NCBI GenBank assembly: GCA_027592275.1
Contig: JAQCKF010000021.1
Coordinates: 1 to 64,000 of the forward strand
Direction: 5' to 3'
DNA from: Pseudomonadota bacterium
Lineage (GTDB): Bacteria > Pseudomonadota > Gammaproteobacteria > Pseudomonadales > Pseudohongiellaceae
DNA length: 64,000 bases
The notes beneath the pieces were generated by a model that saw nothing but the letters and a program-made list of their open reading frames with translations, searched no databases and was not told where the DNA came from. This document shows positions 7,891 through 16,809 of this stretch, piece after piece. Made by a program: the position numbers and the translations under genes. Positions within the stretch are counted from its first letter, which is position 1. Each line of letters starts with the position of its first letter.

Positions 7891-8688
7891 ATGCACGATG
7901 TAAATCTAGGCGACATACTCGCAGGCCTCGAGAAAAGCGACTCAAATACCACTCGATTTAGTGAGAATTGGTCACAGGGACGCTCTGCATTTGGTGGCTT
8001 ATCAGCCGCGTTTGCGGTAACTGCAATGCGAAAAAAGCTGGCTCAGCCGCAGACTATTCGCTCCCTAATGGTTTCCTTTATTGCCCCCGTAACTCCTGGA
8101 GAGGTCAATGTGGAAGCAATCGTTCTACGTCAGGGCAGGAACGTCACACAGTGTAGCGCGAACGTGATTTCCGAGGGGCAGATCGCTCTGCAAGCCATGG
8201 CCGCATTTGGCAATTCTCGCGAAGCCTTCAAGCCAGCCGCTGCAGTCGATAAGGAATTGCCGAGTCGAGAGAGCGGCATGTATTTCAGTGACAATGCCAA
8301 ACGCCTGCCACCTTTCCTTCAGTATTTCGATGGTTGCTGGATCGACGGCGGTATCCCATTTTCTGGAAACTACAAACCTTTCTTGAGTATGTGGGTGCGA
8401 CACAAACAAGATGTCTCTCGCTTTCCTATCGAGAAACTTATTGCCATAGCTGATATTCCACCCCCTGTCCTGCTCTCCCATTTTGAGAAGCCTCCCGTAC
8501 CTGCCAGCTCATTGAGCTGGTCTCTAGAATTCGTCGAAGCACCAGAAAATTTAACAGGCGAGTGGTTCTACCTGGAATTCGAGGTGGAAGCCGCAGCCGA
8601 TGGCTATACACAGCAGTCGGGGAGGATTTACGATGAATTTGGTCGCCTAGTTGCTCTCACAAGGCAATGCATGGTCTATTTCGGCTAA
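7891..8688 (+). CDS. TesB-like acyl-CoA thioesterase
   Basis: Cytosolic protein of 265 residues with two hotdog domains, the TesB/acyl-CoA thioesterase II layout. Seen in the sequence: an N-terminal hotdog with FSENWSQGRSAFGGLSAAFAVTAM (acyl-CoA loop and central helix) and RSLMVSFIAPVTPGEV, and a C-terminal hotdog ending with YTQQSGRIYDEFGRLVALTRQ. The enzyme would hydrolyse acyl-CoA to free acid and CoA; chain preference cannot be read. The open frame reaches back to 7837, but the ATG at 7891 follows AGGAG and AAGG and matches the usual N-terminus. It stands between the two CopC-like genes, with no clear functional tie. Confidence 0.85.
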   Translation: MHDVNLGDILAGLEKSDSNTTRFSENWSQGRSAFGGLSAAFAVTAMRKKLAQPQTIRSLMVSFIAPVTPGEVNVEAIVLRQGRNVTQCSANVISEGQIALQAMAAFGNSREAFKPAAAVDKELPSRESGMYFSDNAKRLPPFLQYFDGCWIDGGIPFSGNYKPFLSMWVRHKQDVSRFPIEKLIAIADIPPPVLLSHFEKPPVPASSLSWSLEFVEAPENLTGEWFYLEFEVEAAADGYTQQSGRIYDEFGRLVALTRQCMVYFG

Positions 8689-8748
8689 CAACTACTAAAA
8701 GCTTATCTAATTTGAAACACCCTATTGTCAATTATCTAATAGAGAGCG

Positions 8749-9303
8749 ATGAGCGATTTTGCTAAGATTGAAGCTATGAACACCAGCAGACGGATTACGC
8801 AGTCTATGAACCCTCAGACATACTACAGGAAAGTAGGTGTACTGCTGTTTAGCGCATTCCTTGGGCTGCTAGCTTCTACCACATCACTAGCACAACATGG
8901 ACACGGAGTTCTTACCCCCGGGGTAACCTTCCCTCCGGATGATTCCGTACTCACTGAACCTCCGCAGATGATTACCATGAGCTTTCGAGTAGATGTACGG
9001 CTGCTAAAATTGGCTCTGTATACCGCGGATGGCAAATGGATTAGCATCAACTTTGAATATGACCCTTCACGAATGAGTCATAGCTTTGTCTTGCCCATTC
9101 CCGGTGAATTGCCCAAGTCGGAGTACTACACAGCGCGCTGGTCAGTAACCGATGACAGACGCGGACTGGTAAACGGTGAGTTCAACTTCGCCTTTGGCTC
9201 AGGAGCAATACCACCATCCGAGACGATCGCGGCGCTTGTGAGTGATAAAGTGGAATCACTGCCTTCAACGGGCTCCTATCGATACCAAAGAGACACAAAT
9301 TAA
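8749..9303 (+). CDS. Secreted CopC-like domain protein
   Basis: Signal peptide ending SLAQ, then a mature N-terminus HGHG followed by a CopC-like sandwich: PPDDSVLTEPPQMITMSF, VRLLKLALY, YYTARWSVTDDRRGLVNGEFNFAFG. CopC proteins bind copper through an N-terminal His; here two His lie close to the predicted N-terminus, so copper binding is possible. Three in-frame ATG codons (8749, 8776, 8806) could serve as start; the last gives the shortest signal peptide and no start has a strong ribosome site. A second CopC-like gene lies on the other side of the thioesterase gene, and a true copC-copD pair is at 14-16 kb. Confidence 0.75.
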   Translation: MSDFAKIEAMNTSRRITQSMNPQTYYRKVGVLLFSAFLGLLASTTSLAQHGHGVLTPGVTFPPDDSVLTEPPQMITMSFRVDVRLLKLALYTADGKWISINFEYDPSRMSHSFVLPIPGELPKSEYYTARWSVTDDRRGLVNGEFNFAFGSGAIPPSETIAALVSDKVESLPSTGSYRYQRDTN

Positions 9304-9358
9304 AATACTAGTTATTTGAGGGCTCTATTGCTCTCCTGAAATTTTGTTGCTTAGCTAC

Positions 9359-10096
9359 CTAGCGAAATTTGAATCCCTGACCAGCGAGAAATTCTTTCAT
9401 ATGTGGCCTAGCCTTTCCGCCTAGCAAAGTAGATACCTGTTCCGTCCAACTAATCCCGTGCCCTCCCCCAGTCCTCAAACGGTAATACTCACGAATATTT
9501 TCGTCATATCCCGCAATAGTCTCCTTGTCACCAATATCGTTGTAGACTTCTTCCTTGACTATCACCGACAGTGGGAGCCGCGGTTTAACCTCGGGATCTT
9601 GATCTGGGTACCCAAGACAAAGACCGAACACTGGGTAGACACCCTTGGGTAGCTCTAACAACTGCACCACCTGAGCTGGATCATTTCTAATTCCACCTAT
9701 ATAACAAATACCGAGCCCAACGGATTCAGCCGCTGTCACCATGCTCTGTGCCATTAAGGCAACATCAACCGTCGCTATGATGAAGTGCTCTGTATAGTCG
9801 CCTTCGAATGACTTTTCATATTCATCACAATAGTTAGCTGGACGTTTTAGGTCCGCGCAGAAGATCATAAACTCTGCAGCCGATTCTACATAAACCTGAC
9901 CTCCTGCCAGCTTGGCAATGGCGGCGCGTGTTTCAGGCTTCTTGATTCTTACGATAGTAGTGCCCTGCAAGAAACTGGATGTTGCAGCCGCTTGGCCTGC
10001 AGTAATCAGCTCATTAAACAGTTCTGGCTCTATCGCTTGATCTGTAAATTTTCGAATACTGCGGTGGGACTTCAGCAAGTCAATCACTGAGCTCAT
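9359..10096 (-). CDS. nfsA: NfsA-family NADPH-dependent FMN nitroreductase
   Basis: Flavin reductase of 245 residues, close in length to E. coli NfsA (240). Diagnostic parts: HRSIRKFTDQAI near the N-terminus, ATSSFLQGTTIVRI, a mid region AESVGLGICYIGGIRNDP, and FGLCLGYPDQDPEVKPRLP, all as in NfsA. Such enzymes transfer two electrons from NADPH to nitro groups, quinones or flavins in the cytosol. The ATG at 10096 gives the family's usual N-terminus. It appears to be a single-gene unit, convergent with the CopC-like gene and 70 bases downstream of the serine hydrolase. Confidence 0.9.
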   Translation of the reverse strand: MSSVIDLLKSHRSIRKFTDQAIEPELFNELITAGQAAATSSFLQGTTIVRIKKPETRAAIAKLAGGQVYVESAAEFMIFCADLKRPANYCDEYEKSFEGDYTEHFIIATVDVALMAQSMVTAAESVGLGICYIGGIRNDPAQVVQLLELPKGVYPVFGLCLGYPDQDPEVKPRLPLSVIVKEEVYNDIGDKETIAGYDENIREYYRLRTGGGHGISWTEQVSTLLGGKARPHMKEFLAGQGFKFR

Positions 10097-10169
10097 GAGA
10101 ATACCTATTATTGAGTGAACGAACTAATGAAATTGCTCGATCGAAAATACTACGGCAATGCAGCAACGA

Positions 10170-11333
10170 TCAATCGGCTGTATCAATCAGATTATCGAGG
10201 AACGCGGGCACGATGTCATTGGCTAAGTTCGATTCCGCATTAAATAGCAGTACTAGGCCAATGTTAGCCTCGGGCACAAATGCCATCTCCGATCGATAGC
10301 CTCGCACACCTCCACCGTGATGAATTACGCGCTGGCCTTTATAGTCAAACACCCTCCAACCAGTGGCATAGTAGGCTTTTTCAAGCCCGGACCAGCGATT
10401 GAAATAATTGCCTCTAGGCGTTGCGATAATCGGCTCGTGTAACTGGGAAAGAAAATCAGGCGACAATACTTCTGGAAATGCGCCGAGGTTTGCACGCACC
10501 CACATACTCATGTCGAAAATACTCGCATTGATTCCTGATGCAGGCGCGACCGAATAGTACGCTGGATTAGTAGACGTGGTGTGCCAAGCCCCTCTCGACC
10601 TGCGATGAGGCTGTGTGGCTTCATCATTTTCCAAATAGGCTTCCAACCCAACAGATGCAGTTATCATTCCTAAGGGTCTAAAAATTTGATCGTAAATAAA
10701 TTTCTCGTAACTTTCCCCAGTGCTCTGCTCTACCACATCCGCGATAATTGAAAATACGACGTTCTGATAACCGTAACATTCACCCGGCTTACAGACGGTT
10801 GGGATTTTAGAAAAGCTGGGTTTGATTCGGTCATAGGAAACGCCGTCATCCAATAAATTGGAATAGGAATGGGGCATTAGACCAGTTGAATGACTGACAA
10901 CATGCTTCAAGGTGATGCCGCTAGAAGAACGCCGCGTGCCCAGGTTCATGCTAGGAAACAAGTCAGTAAGTTTTGTATCCCAAGATTGGTAGTTTTGATC
11001 GACCAGCAACGCTGCCGATGCTCCTGCGAAAGTCTTCGACATCGAGGCGATACGAAAAACCGAATCAGTGTGAACCGCTTCCCGCGTATCGATGCTCCTG
11101 ACACCCCAAGTCTGCATGTGCATGATCCCCTCTCGGGATACGATTGCCAACGCGACACCAGGAATTTCCTTTTCTCGGCTGGCGCCTTCCATCCAAGCAA
11201 CGAAATCCGAGAGGTCGTAATTGTAGTCTGCGTGGGAGCCTAGATTATCTGCTGACGCAGAGGCAGCACTTAGCAACAGCGCTATACACGCACTACCAAA
11301 TTTTAATCTATTGGTTTTAAAGAATTCGTCCAT
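10170..11333 (-). CDS. Secreted beta-lactamase-fold serine hydrolase
   Basis: Class C beta-lactamase/DD-peptidase fold protein (about 387 residues). Signal peptide ends SASA. The catalytic SxxK is SMSK within RIASMSKTF, the YxN is YQN in CYGYQNVVFS, and the third motif is HHGG in VIHHGGGVRGY. In this broad family members act as esterases, D-amino peptidases or carboxypeptidases; the substrate cannot be told. The ATG at 11333 is preferred over 11354 because it begins the signal peptide directly. Separate from its neighbours, with 279 bases upstream. Confidence 0.85.
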   Translation of the reverse strand: MDEFFKTNRLKFGSACIALLLSAASASADNLGSHADYNYDLSDFVAWMEGASREKEIPGVALAIVSREGIMHMQTWGVRSIDTREAVHTDSVFRIASMSKTFAGASAALLVDQNYQSWDTKLTDLFPSMNLGTRRSSSGITLKHVVSHSTGLMPHSYSNLLDDGVSYDRIKPSFSKIPTVCKPGECYGYQNVVFSIIADVVEQSTGESYEKFIYDQIFRPLGMITASVGLEAYLENDEATQPHRRSRGAWHTTSTNPAYYSVAPASGINASIFDMSMWVRANLGAFPEVLSPDFLSQLHEPIIATPRGNYFNRWSGLEKAYYATGWRVFDYKGQRVIHHGGGVRGYRSEMAFVPEANIGLVLLFNAESNLANDIVPAFLDNLIDTAD

Positions 11334-11519
11334 GTATGTCCAGCAAGTAGCCACAGTGTGACTTTTACTAATTCCTCTATTTATTGGCTAGCCGCATAGG
11401 AAGTTACAATACAGGTGGTTCAGTTTAACTGTGTTAGCTATTGCATAAAACTATTGAAAACAGATGCACACTTTTCAGTTTGCACCACCTTAAGTGCATT
11501 CCCAATCACTATTGCAGAC

Positions 11520-11552
11520 AAAAAAGAACCGACTTAACTTCCATTAAGTCGG
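11520..11552 (-). terminator. Rho-independent terminator of the Do-type protease gene
   Basis: CCGACTTAA and TTAAGTCGG form a 9-bp stem with a 6-base loop; on the minus strand it is followed by TTCTTTTTT. It lies 80 bases past the protease stop codon. Confidence 0.85.
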
Positions 11553-11634
11553 CCAAACGAGGGCACTTATTAGCGAAAAGGTTCATTCACTGAAACGGCG
11601 ACTAGCTCCCCTGTAGTCCCGCTTCGATTTCCAA

Positions 11635-12987
11635 CTAGAGAAACATCAGTATTCTGCGTCCCTCGCGAATCACGGTCAGAGCAGAAATGCTGTTCCTTGA
11701 ATTTGCAGCACTGGCAGACGTCGCCCTATTAAATGCTTCCAGGTCTGCTATAGACCGGCGATTGACCTCTACGATGACATCTCCCTCCCGCAATCCCGCG
11801 GCCCAAGCATCTTCAAACTGACTTAAAGAAACAACTTCAACCCCTTGATTTACATATTTATTATCTTCTTTAACTCCTTCTAATCTCGCGCCTCGAAATT
11901 CGTTCCTGATATCGACGGCTGAATTAGCTGCAATGGCTTGACCCGAGGAGCCACCTATTCTGGCCTGCACCGATTCTCGAATGCCATCGCGATATAGCAC
12001 AAGTTCTACCAACTGATCTTGCCGCATTAGCCCCACCATATTGCGTAGTTGTCTACTGCCACGCACTTCCTTGCCATCTATTTCCACGATGACATCAGAA
12101 AGCTGCACACCCGCCATTTCTGCGGCGCTATTGGGCATTACACTGGTAACTACAGCGCCGTAATCAACATCTACTTCCAGCGCAGCAACTATATCGGGTG
12201 TCGCATCTGCTATTGCCACGCCGAGAAGACCGCGCCTGACCTCTCCATCACGTTTCAGATGCTCCATCACGCTTGCTACCATATCCGTTGGCACAGCGAA
12301 CCCTATGCCATTGCTACCACCACTACCGCTTATGATTGCCGTGTTGATACCAATTAGATTCCCCTCCATATCAACTAAGGCGCCACCTGAATTACCAAGA
12401 TTGATAGCTGCGTCAGTCTGGATAAAGTCTTCGTAGTTATCGTTATTGATGCCGGCCCGGCCCAACGCACTGACTATGCCGGAGGTTACGGTTTGTCCAA
12501 TGCCAAAGGGATTGCCGATTGCCACAACGTAGTCACCGACTGCTACCGTACTTACATCGGCGAACGCGATCTCTATCAAGTCCTGTGCCTCGACCTGCAA
12601 TAGCGCCACATCCGTGCCTGGGTCACTGCCCAATAATGTGGCTTCCAGCGTTCTTTCATCGCTCAGGCGCACTGTAATTCGAGAGGCACCATCGACAACA
12701 TGGTGATTAGTAATGATCAGGCCTTCAGCGGCATCCACTATGACACCTGATCCAGCACCTGTGGCGTAGGGTCGACCCATCTGTTCGCTTCCACGCCCTG
12801 ATGTCGGCATAGCCTTGCTTACTCGAATGCTGACCACAGCGGGCGTTACCCGCTCTAACATCGGTGCCAACGAGAGTATGCCTTGCCTCAATGCCGCGGT
12901 GCTTATCGCTTGAGCCTGGGCTACCACTAGCACCACTACAGCCATAGCAATAATTTTGCTGAATCTCACTGATATTCGATAGCTCAT
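11635..12987 (-). CDS. Do-family (DegQ/MucD-like) periplasmic serine endoprotease
   Basis: HtrA-type quality-control protease of 450 residues. Signal peptide 1-27 (AQAQA). Trypsin-like domain about 40-250 with the full triad: H96 (NHHVVDG), D126 (GTDVALL) and S200 (LGNSGGAL). Two PDZ domains follow (about 255-345, with RRGLLGVAI, and 370-450, with EGDVIVEVNRRSI). This layout is that of DegP, DegQ and MucD, which degrade misfolded envelope proteins; I cannot separate the subtypes. The C-terminus ends MFL, a little short of some homologues. It is divergent from a CadC-like regulator gene, 276 bases apart. Confidence 0.9.
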   Translation of the reverse strand: MSYRISVRFSKIIAMAVVVLVVAQAQAISTAALRQGILSLAPMLERVTPAVVSIRVSKAMPTSGRGSEQMGRPYATGAGSGVIVDAAEGLIITNHHVVDGASRITVRLSDERTLEATLLGSDPGTDVALLQVEAQDLIEIAFADVSTVAVGDYVVAIGNPFGIGQTVTSGIVSALGRAGINNDNYEDFIQTDAAINLGNSGGALVDMEGNLIGINTAIISGSGGSNGIGFAVPTDMVASVMEHLKRDGEVRRGLLGVAIADATPDIVAALEVDVDYGAVVTSVMPNSAAEMAGVQLSDVIVEIDGKEVRGSRQLRNMVGLMRQDQLVELVLYRDGIRESVQARIGGSSGQAIAANSAVDIRNEFRGARLEGVKEDNKYVNQGVEVVSLSQFEDAWAAGLREGDVIVEVNRRSIADLEAFNRATSASAANSRNSISALTVIREGRRILMFL

Positions 12988-13263
12988 CTTGAAATCTCCT
13001 AAATAAACCTTATGAATAAACCTGAGCCGCAGAATTATTGCTCTGCTAGCCTCAATGAACTGAATTTAGGGCTAGAAGCGACGAATAACCTGAAATTGCG
13101 ATGAATATTATGTCCAGAAAACCTGCGGAGGGAGAAAATTGCAGTTTAGGTGGTCTTATTAAATTAGAATACATGCATGAAGTTAGAAGCAGATGCTTCA
13201 TTGCCATGCTGAAAGCTGTATTTGCTTAATTGATATGCAATAGGAAAAATTAGCGGAGTAACC

Positions 13264-14277
13264 ATGCCTACACTGATCGCAGAACAGACCGAACAGAAAG
13301 CAGAGACACAGCAACTGAGCACTAAGCCCGCTCTCTCTCGAGAATTTTCCGTGGGCGAATGGCGCGTGCTGCCTCAGCTAAATAGAATTAGGTGTAGTGG
13401 CACAAACGAAGAGCGTCAGTTAGAGCCCCGCTTAATTAAGTTGCTTTGCTTTCTAGGGGCAAACGAAGAGCTAGTGCTCTCTCGCGAAGAGCTAATTCAG
13501 GAATTATGGCCCCGTGTAATTGTCAATGAAAATTCGCTTACGCGCGCAATCTCCGAACTACGCAAGCAGCTTCAGAGCCAAGACTCTCGGGTTTCGAACT
13601 ATATTGAGACCATACCCAAGCGAGGTTATCGCCTACTGCCACGAATAGAACTACAGGAAGCTGAAGTTACCACCATATCACTATTGAATGACTCGCGCTG
13701 GACTACACTGTTCACGATGCCTACTTTACGAGTTGGCGCAACCGCCTCCGCTGCCTGTCTATGCGTACTCATTGCTGGCTGGGGTTCTCTAGATGGTGCG
13801 AACTTAATTGACCAAAGATTCGATAGGACGAGTTCTCCTGTCCTCTTGAGCGACGAGCTACAAGACAACGAGCCAGATTACCTCGGTGGCGAATTGCAGC
13901 TCAGTACAATCGAAAATAGCTCTAGCGTCGTCGAGTATATCGCAACGCCAGTCGTGTCCTTAGACGATAAGCAATATGCATTCATTCAATACGACACTAG
14001 CGGCTCAACGATATTTTTAGGTGGCTTGGGCACAGCAATAGAACCTGTCCCCGTCTACTACAGTAGTAAACACGTTTTCAATCTAGCTTGGTCACCGGTG
14101 GGAAATAATCTGCTGTTTGCGATGAAGCCTTCAGGGACGACAGCGGCGATGTATTCAACTGTCAGCGAGACAGCTGAGCTAATCACACTAAACCTCAACA
14201 CTTTAGAGACTAGTCGCCTGTTGGAAGATATCCATCCAGCTGATTCCAACCCATCTAACGGCCGTAACCTTACTTAG
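13264..14277 (+). CDS. CadC/ToxR-like membrane-anchored transcriptional regulator
   Basis: Cytosolic OmpR-type winged-helix DNA-binding domain at about residues 30-125 (LEPRLIKLLCFLGANEEL, then NENSLTRAISELRKQL as recognition helix, ending IPKRGYRLLP), one transmembrane helix at about 154-174, and a periplasmic tail of 160 residues with WSPVGNNLLFAM, a TolB-like beta-propeller blade. CadC-type proteins sense a periplasmic signal and act directly on DNA. Here the propeller is short (perhaps two blades), so it may be truncated compared with 600-700-residue relatives. Divergent from the protease gene, which is a plausible target, and convergent with copD (6-base gap). Confidence 0.85.
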   Translation: MPTLIAEQTEQKAETQQLSTKPALSREFSVGEWRVLPQLNRIRCSGTNEERQLEPRLIKLLCFLGANEELVLSREELIQELWPRVIVNENSLTRAISELRKQLQSQDSRVSNYIETIPKRGYRLLPRIELQEAEVTTISLLNDSRWTTLFTMPTLRVGATASAACLCVLIAGWGSLDGANLIDQRFDRTSSPVLLSDELQDNEPDYLGGELQLSTIENSSSVVEYIATPVVSLDDKQYAFIQYDTSGSTIFLGGLGTAIEPVPVYYSSKHVFNLAWSPVGNNLLFAMKPSGTTAAMYSTVSETAELITLNLNTLETSRLLEDIHPADSNPSNGRNLT

Positions 14278-14283
14278 CGATCA

Positions 14284-15207
14284 CTACATCTGATGTCCTG
14301 CAGGGCCTACAATTGTCGATAAATAGGACGTGACAACGAGTATGGCCACAGCGATTGCCAGCTCGTAGCGAATAGATCTCTGCAACTTGACCCTACTTCC
14401 ACTGCTTATCAGCACTGGCACCAACATCAGCTTATTCATAGCAGCGACTCCCAATATCACCAAAACCAGAGTGAGCTTCAGCAACAACGCCAAGCCATAG
14501 TCGGTATTGATTAAGGCCATAGGAGACTCAAACAACTCGTATAACATTAACCCCCCACCCAGTAAAAGTGCGAAGAGGATCACAATCGCGTTGTCTCCGA
14601 ATCGCTTTAGTGTTTTCTCAAGGACATCAATATCCACACTTCTGCTCAGCTGTAGAAAGGGATAGAGACAGCCTATCCATAACGCGAATGCAGCGAAATG
14701 CATCACTATTGATATCTGCGCCACTATGCTTAAAACAGACACATGGCCCGTTATCCTATGGGAAAAAGCCAATGCTAGTAGAGCTATTAACTGCAGAAGA
14801 AACAATAATCGGACTAGGGGATCCTTGAGGTCGATTCTAGAGCGCTGGAGCTTTTTGAGAACGATCACGCTGCTAATGCCTGCAAGTATAAACGCGAGCA
14901 GCCTTAGCAAGGTTACATCACCCAGACCTGTATCGAGCAATATCGATATCATCCCCCAGTCAATCATACCTGGCAGACCACTATCGTTTATCAATCCCAC
15001 TTGCACGAGGAAACCCAGAACAGCCCCATGAAAACCAATAACCGTGCCGAAAAATACATAAGAGAAGTTTGAGAACAGCAGAGATCTATCTGCATTTGAG
15101 TAGCGCCAAGCACTCAGGCTGCCTCCAGCAATACTGAAGGCGCCGACGTAGAGAAGTAATTTAGCTAGTAGGCTTGCTAGCTCCCAAATGCCAGGGAGTG
15201 TAAACAT
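14284..15207 (-). CDS. copD: CopD-family copper transport membrane protein
   Basis: Inner-membrane protein of 307 residues with about eight helices. The middle carries the CopD hallmarks: a helix with HRITGHVSVLSIVAQISIVMHFAAFALWIGCLYPF, rich in His and Met as expected for copper passage, and a C-terminal helix region with LLLKLTLVLVILGVAAMNKL. CopD works with periplasmic CopC to move copper into the cell or to supply enzymes. The gene is downstream of copC on the same strand, but a 243-bp palindromic element separates them. It ends 6 bases from the CadC-like gene on the other strand. Confidence 0.85.
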   Translation of the reverse strand: MFTLPGIWELASLLAKLLLYVGAFSIAGGSLSAWRYSNADRSLLFSNFSYVFFGTVIGFHGAVLGFLVQVGLINDSGLPGMIDWGMISILLDTGLGDVTLLRLLAFILAGISSVIVLKKLQRSRIDLKDPLVRLLFLLQLIALLALAFSHRITGHVSVLSIVAQISIVMHFAAFALWIGCLYPFLQLSRSVDIDVLEKTLKRFGDNAIVILFALLLGGGLMLYELFESPMALINTDYGLALLLKLTLVLVILGVAAMNKLMLVPVLISSGSRVKLQRSIRYELAIAVAILVVTSYLSTIVGPAGHQM

Positions 15208-15222
15208 CGAGTTGGCTATTTA

Positions 15223-15465
15223 GTCGATACTGAAAAAGTCATCCATGACTTTTTCAGTATGTCGTGTGCCAAAAGCTGGCGTAAAAGTGTCATTTTACTT
15301 GCTTTTGGCACACTCACATCGCCCTTTACGGGCAATGGTTGCACATCCCTGTGCAACACCGTCGATCCAAAAAATGCATGAAACTGTAGCTTCTTGGTCA
15401 AAATTTTAGCTACACATGAAGCTAAGTGATTGATACCGATATCGAGATGCATTTTCAGGATCGAC
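15223..15465. mobile_element. MITE-like palindromic element inserted between copC and copD
   Basis: Left end GTCGATACTGAAAA (15223-15236) and right end TTTTCAGGATCGAC (15452-15465) are inverted repeats with 13 of 14 matches. Inside are four hairpins in a row: ATACTGAAAAAGTCAT with its exact complement (15227-15260, 16-bp stem); GTGTGCCAAAAGC with GCTTTTGGCACAC (15264-15313); GCCC/GGGC (15321-15333); and GTTGCACA/TGTGCAAC (15338-15357). A second inner copy of the right end, GTCGATCCAAAAAATGCAT (15361-15379), pairs with 15447-15465 (17 of 19). The flanks TATTTA and AATTTA may be a worn target duplication. No transposase is encoded; the open frame inside (15216-15467) is an artefact. Such elements are normally mobilised in trans. 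Confidence 0.75.
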
Positions 15466-15474
15466 AATTTAAAC

Positions 15475-15894
15475 CTAATGGCTGTTGCCTGCAGATTCGC
15501 CAGAATGTTCTTCAGTGATGCTAGGATCGACAGTAAAGCTATAGCTATCAGCTACGGTGTGACCGTCTTCGCCGATAACAGCCCAGTTAACGGTGAACGC
15601 ACCCGGATGCATGCCCGGTGTTTCGATCATATAGGCATTCTTAGCTTCGCCATTGCTCTCAAAATTAGTTGGCATCTCATGCCCAACACCCATCAACTCC
15701 AGCTTCACTAATTTAACAGGTCCATTAAATGTCAGATTGATATGCGCGGGACCTTGTTTGATCATAGCCCCATCGCCTGGTGTAGCTTCTGTCAGCGCAG
15801 TGTGCGCAAAAGCAGTCGCGGAAATCATCAGCGTAAATAGTGCGCTAACTACGAATCGCGATGCGGACCAAAGTGTGAATTGTGAATGCTTCAT
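15475..15894 (-). CDS. copC: Periplasmic copper-binding protein CopC
   Basis: 139-residue protein with a signal peptide cleaved at FAHT, which puts His at position 1 of the mature protein, the key copper(II) ligand of CopC. The mature part follows the family: HTALTEATPGDGA, INLTFNGPVKLVKLEL, then FTVNWAVIGEDGHTVADSYSFTV. A further His in GEDGHT is the second usual ligand. It is upstream of copD and should deliver copper to it. The palindromic element between them may uncouple or terminate transcription. Length is normal for the family. Confidence 0.9.
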   Translation of the reverse strand: MKHSQFTLWSASRFVVSALFTLMISATAFAHTALTEATPGDGAMIKQGPAHINLTFNGPVKLVKLELMGVGHEMPTNFESNGEAKNAYMIETPGMHPGAFTVNWAVIGEDGHTVADSYSFTVDPSITEEHSGESAGNSH

Positions 15895-16054
15895 GGAAAC
15901 CTCTGTTGGGAAAATGAGTTAGATCAGGGGATTGTCGCAGTTCTGGGCAGAATAGGCGATCTAAGCCTTCTGTGTCAAATTGTCGCAGATGATATGTTGT
16001 TGATTAAAAGCACTAGGTTTTCTTCTGCCCTTGATCTCCTGTAAAAGCTATTGC

Positions 16055-16780
16055 CTAGGCATCTTTCTTCTTCCAAACGTGGCTCCTCGGAGAAAGCGTG
16101 ATTTCGTCGAATACGGTGCCCTGCCTTGCTGCTAACACCATCAAAACAGCGCTAGCGATATCCTCTGGCTCGATTGCATTTTCCGCAGCAAGCCCCGGCT
16201 CGAACTGCAATTTCTCGAAGAATGGCGTACGTACAGCACCCGGATTGATAAGTGTCACCCTGACCCCTGACTTGCCACATTCCTCTCGCAGTGCCTGCGA
16301 AAACCCACGAACAGCGAATTTACTTGCACAGTAAATACTGCCCTGCCTCGCTCCCTTCAAGGCCGCTTCCGATCCCATGAATAATATATCGCCCTCTCCC
16401 TGTCTTTTTAGCAAAGGCAAAAACGCTTTAGTCATAATAACCTGACTAGTAAGATTGGTATCCATAACCAGGCGAATGTCTTTTACAGATAGCTGCTCTA
16501 AAAACCCCATGCGCCCGATGCCTGCGTTATTGATCAGCGCCTTGACCGGCATATCAATTTCACTGAGCAGTGCGGATAGCGACTCTTCCAGCACATCGAT
16601 ATCCGCAAGATTGATACTCCGGCTACTGAAATCTGGGTGACTCAGCCGGGCCTTCTCGAAGTTATTGGCGATACCCAATACTGCATATCCTTGTACCAAC
16701 AACGCCTTCACCAAGGCCAAGCCTATTCCCGAGGATGCCCCAGTCACTACGACTAATTTTTTGTTGCTCGGATTGTTCAA
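16055..16780 (-). CDS. Short-chain dehydrogenase/reductase in the SPL operon
   Basis: Classical SDR of about 241 residues: cofactor motif GASSGIG near the N-terminus, NNAG (LINNAGIGRMG), and catalytic Ser-Tyr-Lys with YCASKF. The open frame extends to a TTG at 16819 inside the upstream gene, but TTG at 16780 follows AGGGAGAGTAGGAAC and starts directly before the Rossmann strand, so I prefer it. It is the last gene of a four-gene minus-strand operon (GT2, phosphorylase-like, radical SAM, SDR). The substrate is unknown. Confidence 0.85.
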   Translation of the reverse strand: MNNPSNKKLVVVTGASSGIGLALVKALLVQGYAVLGIANNFEKARLSHPDFSSRSINLADIDVLEESLSALLSEIDMPVKALINNAGIGRMGFLEQLSVKDIRLVMDTNLTSQVIMTKAFLPLLKRQGEGDILFMGSEAALKGARQGSIYCASKFAVRGFSQALREECGKSGVRVTLINPGAVRTPFFEKLQFEPGLAAENAIEPEDIASAVLMVLAARQGTVFDEITLSPRSHVWKKKDA

Positions 16781-16809
16781 GTTCCTACTCTCCCTATTTT
16801 TCCAAAAAA

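Noticed and set aside
15216..15467. Minus-strand open frame of 83 codons
   Set aside because: It lies entirely inside the palindromic element and its codons are dictated by the hairpins.
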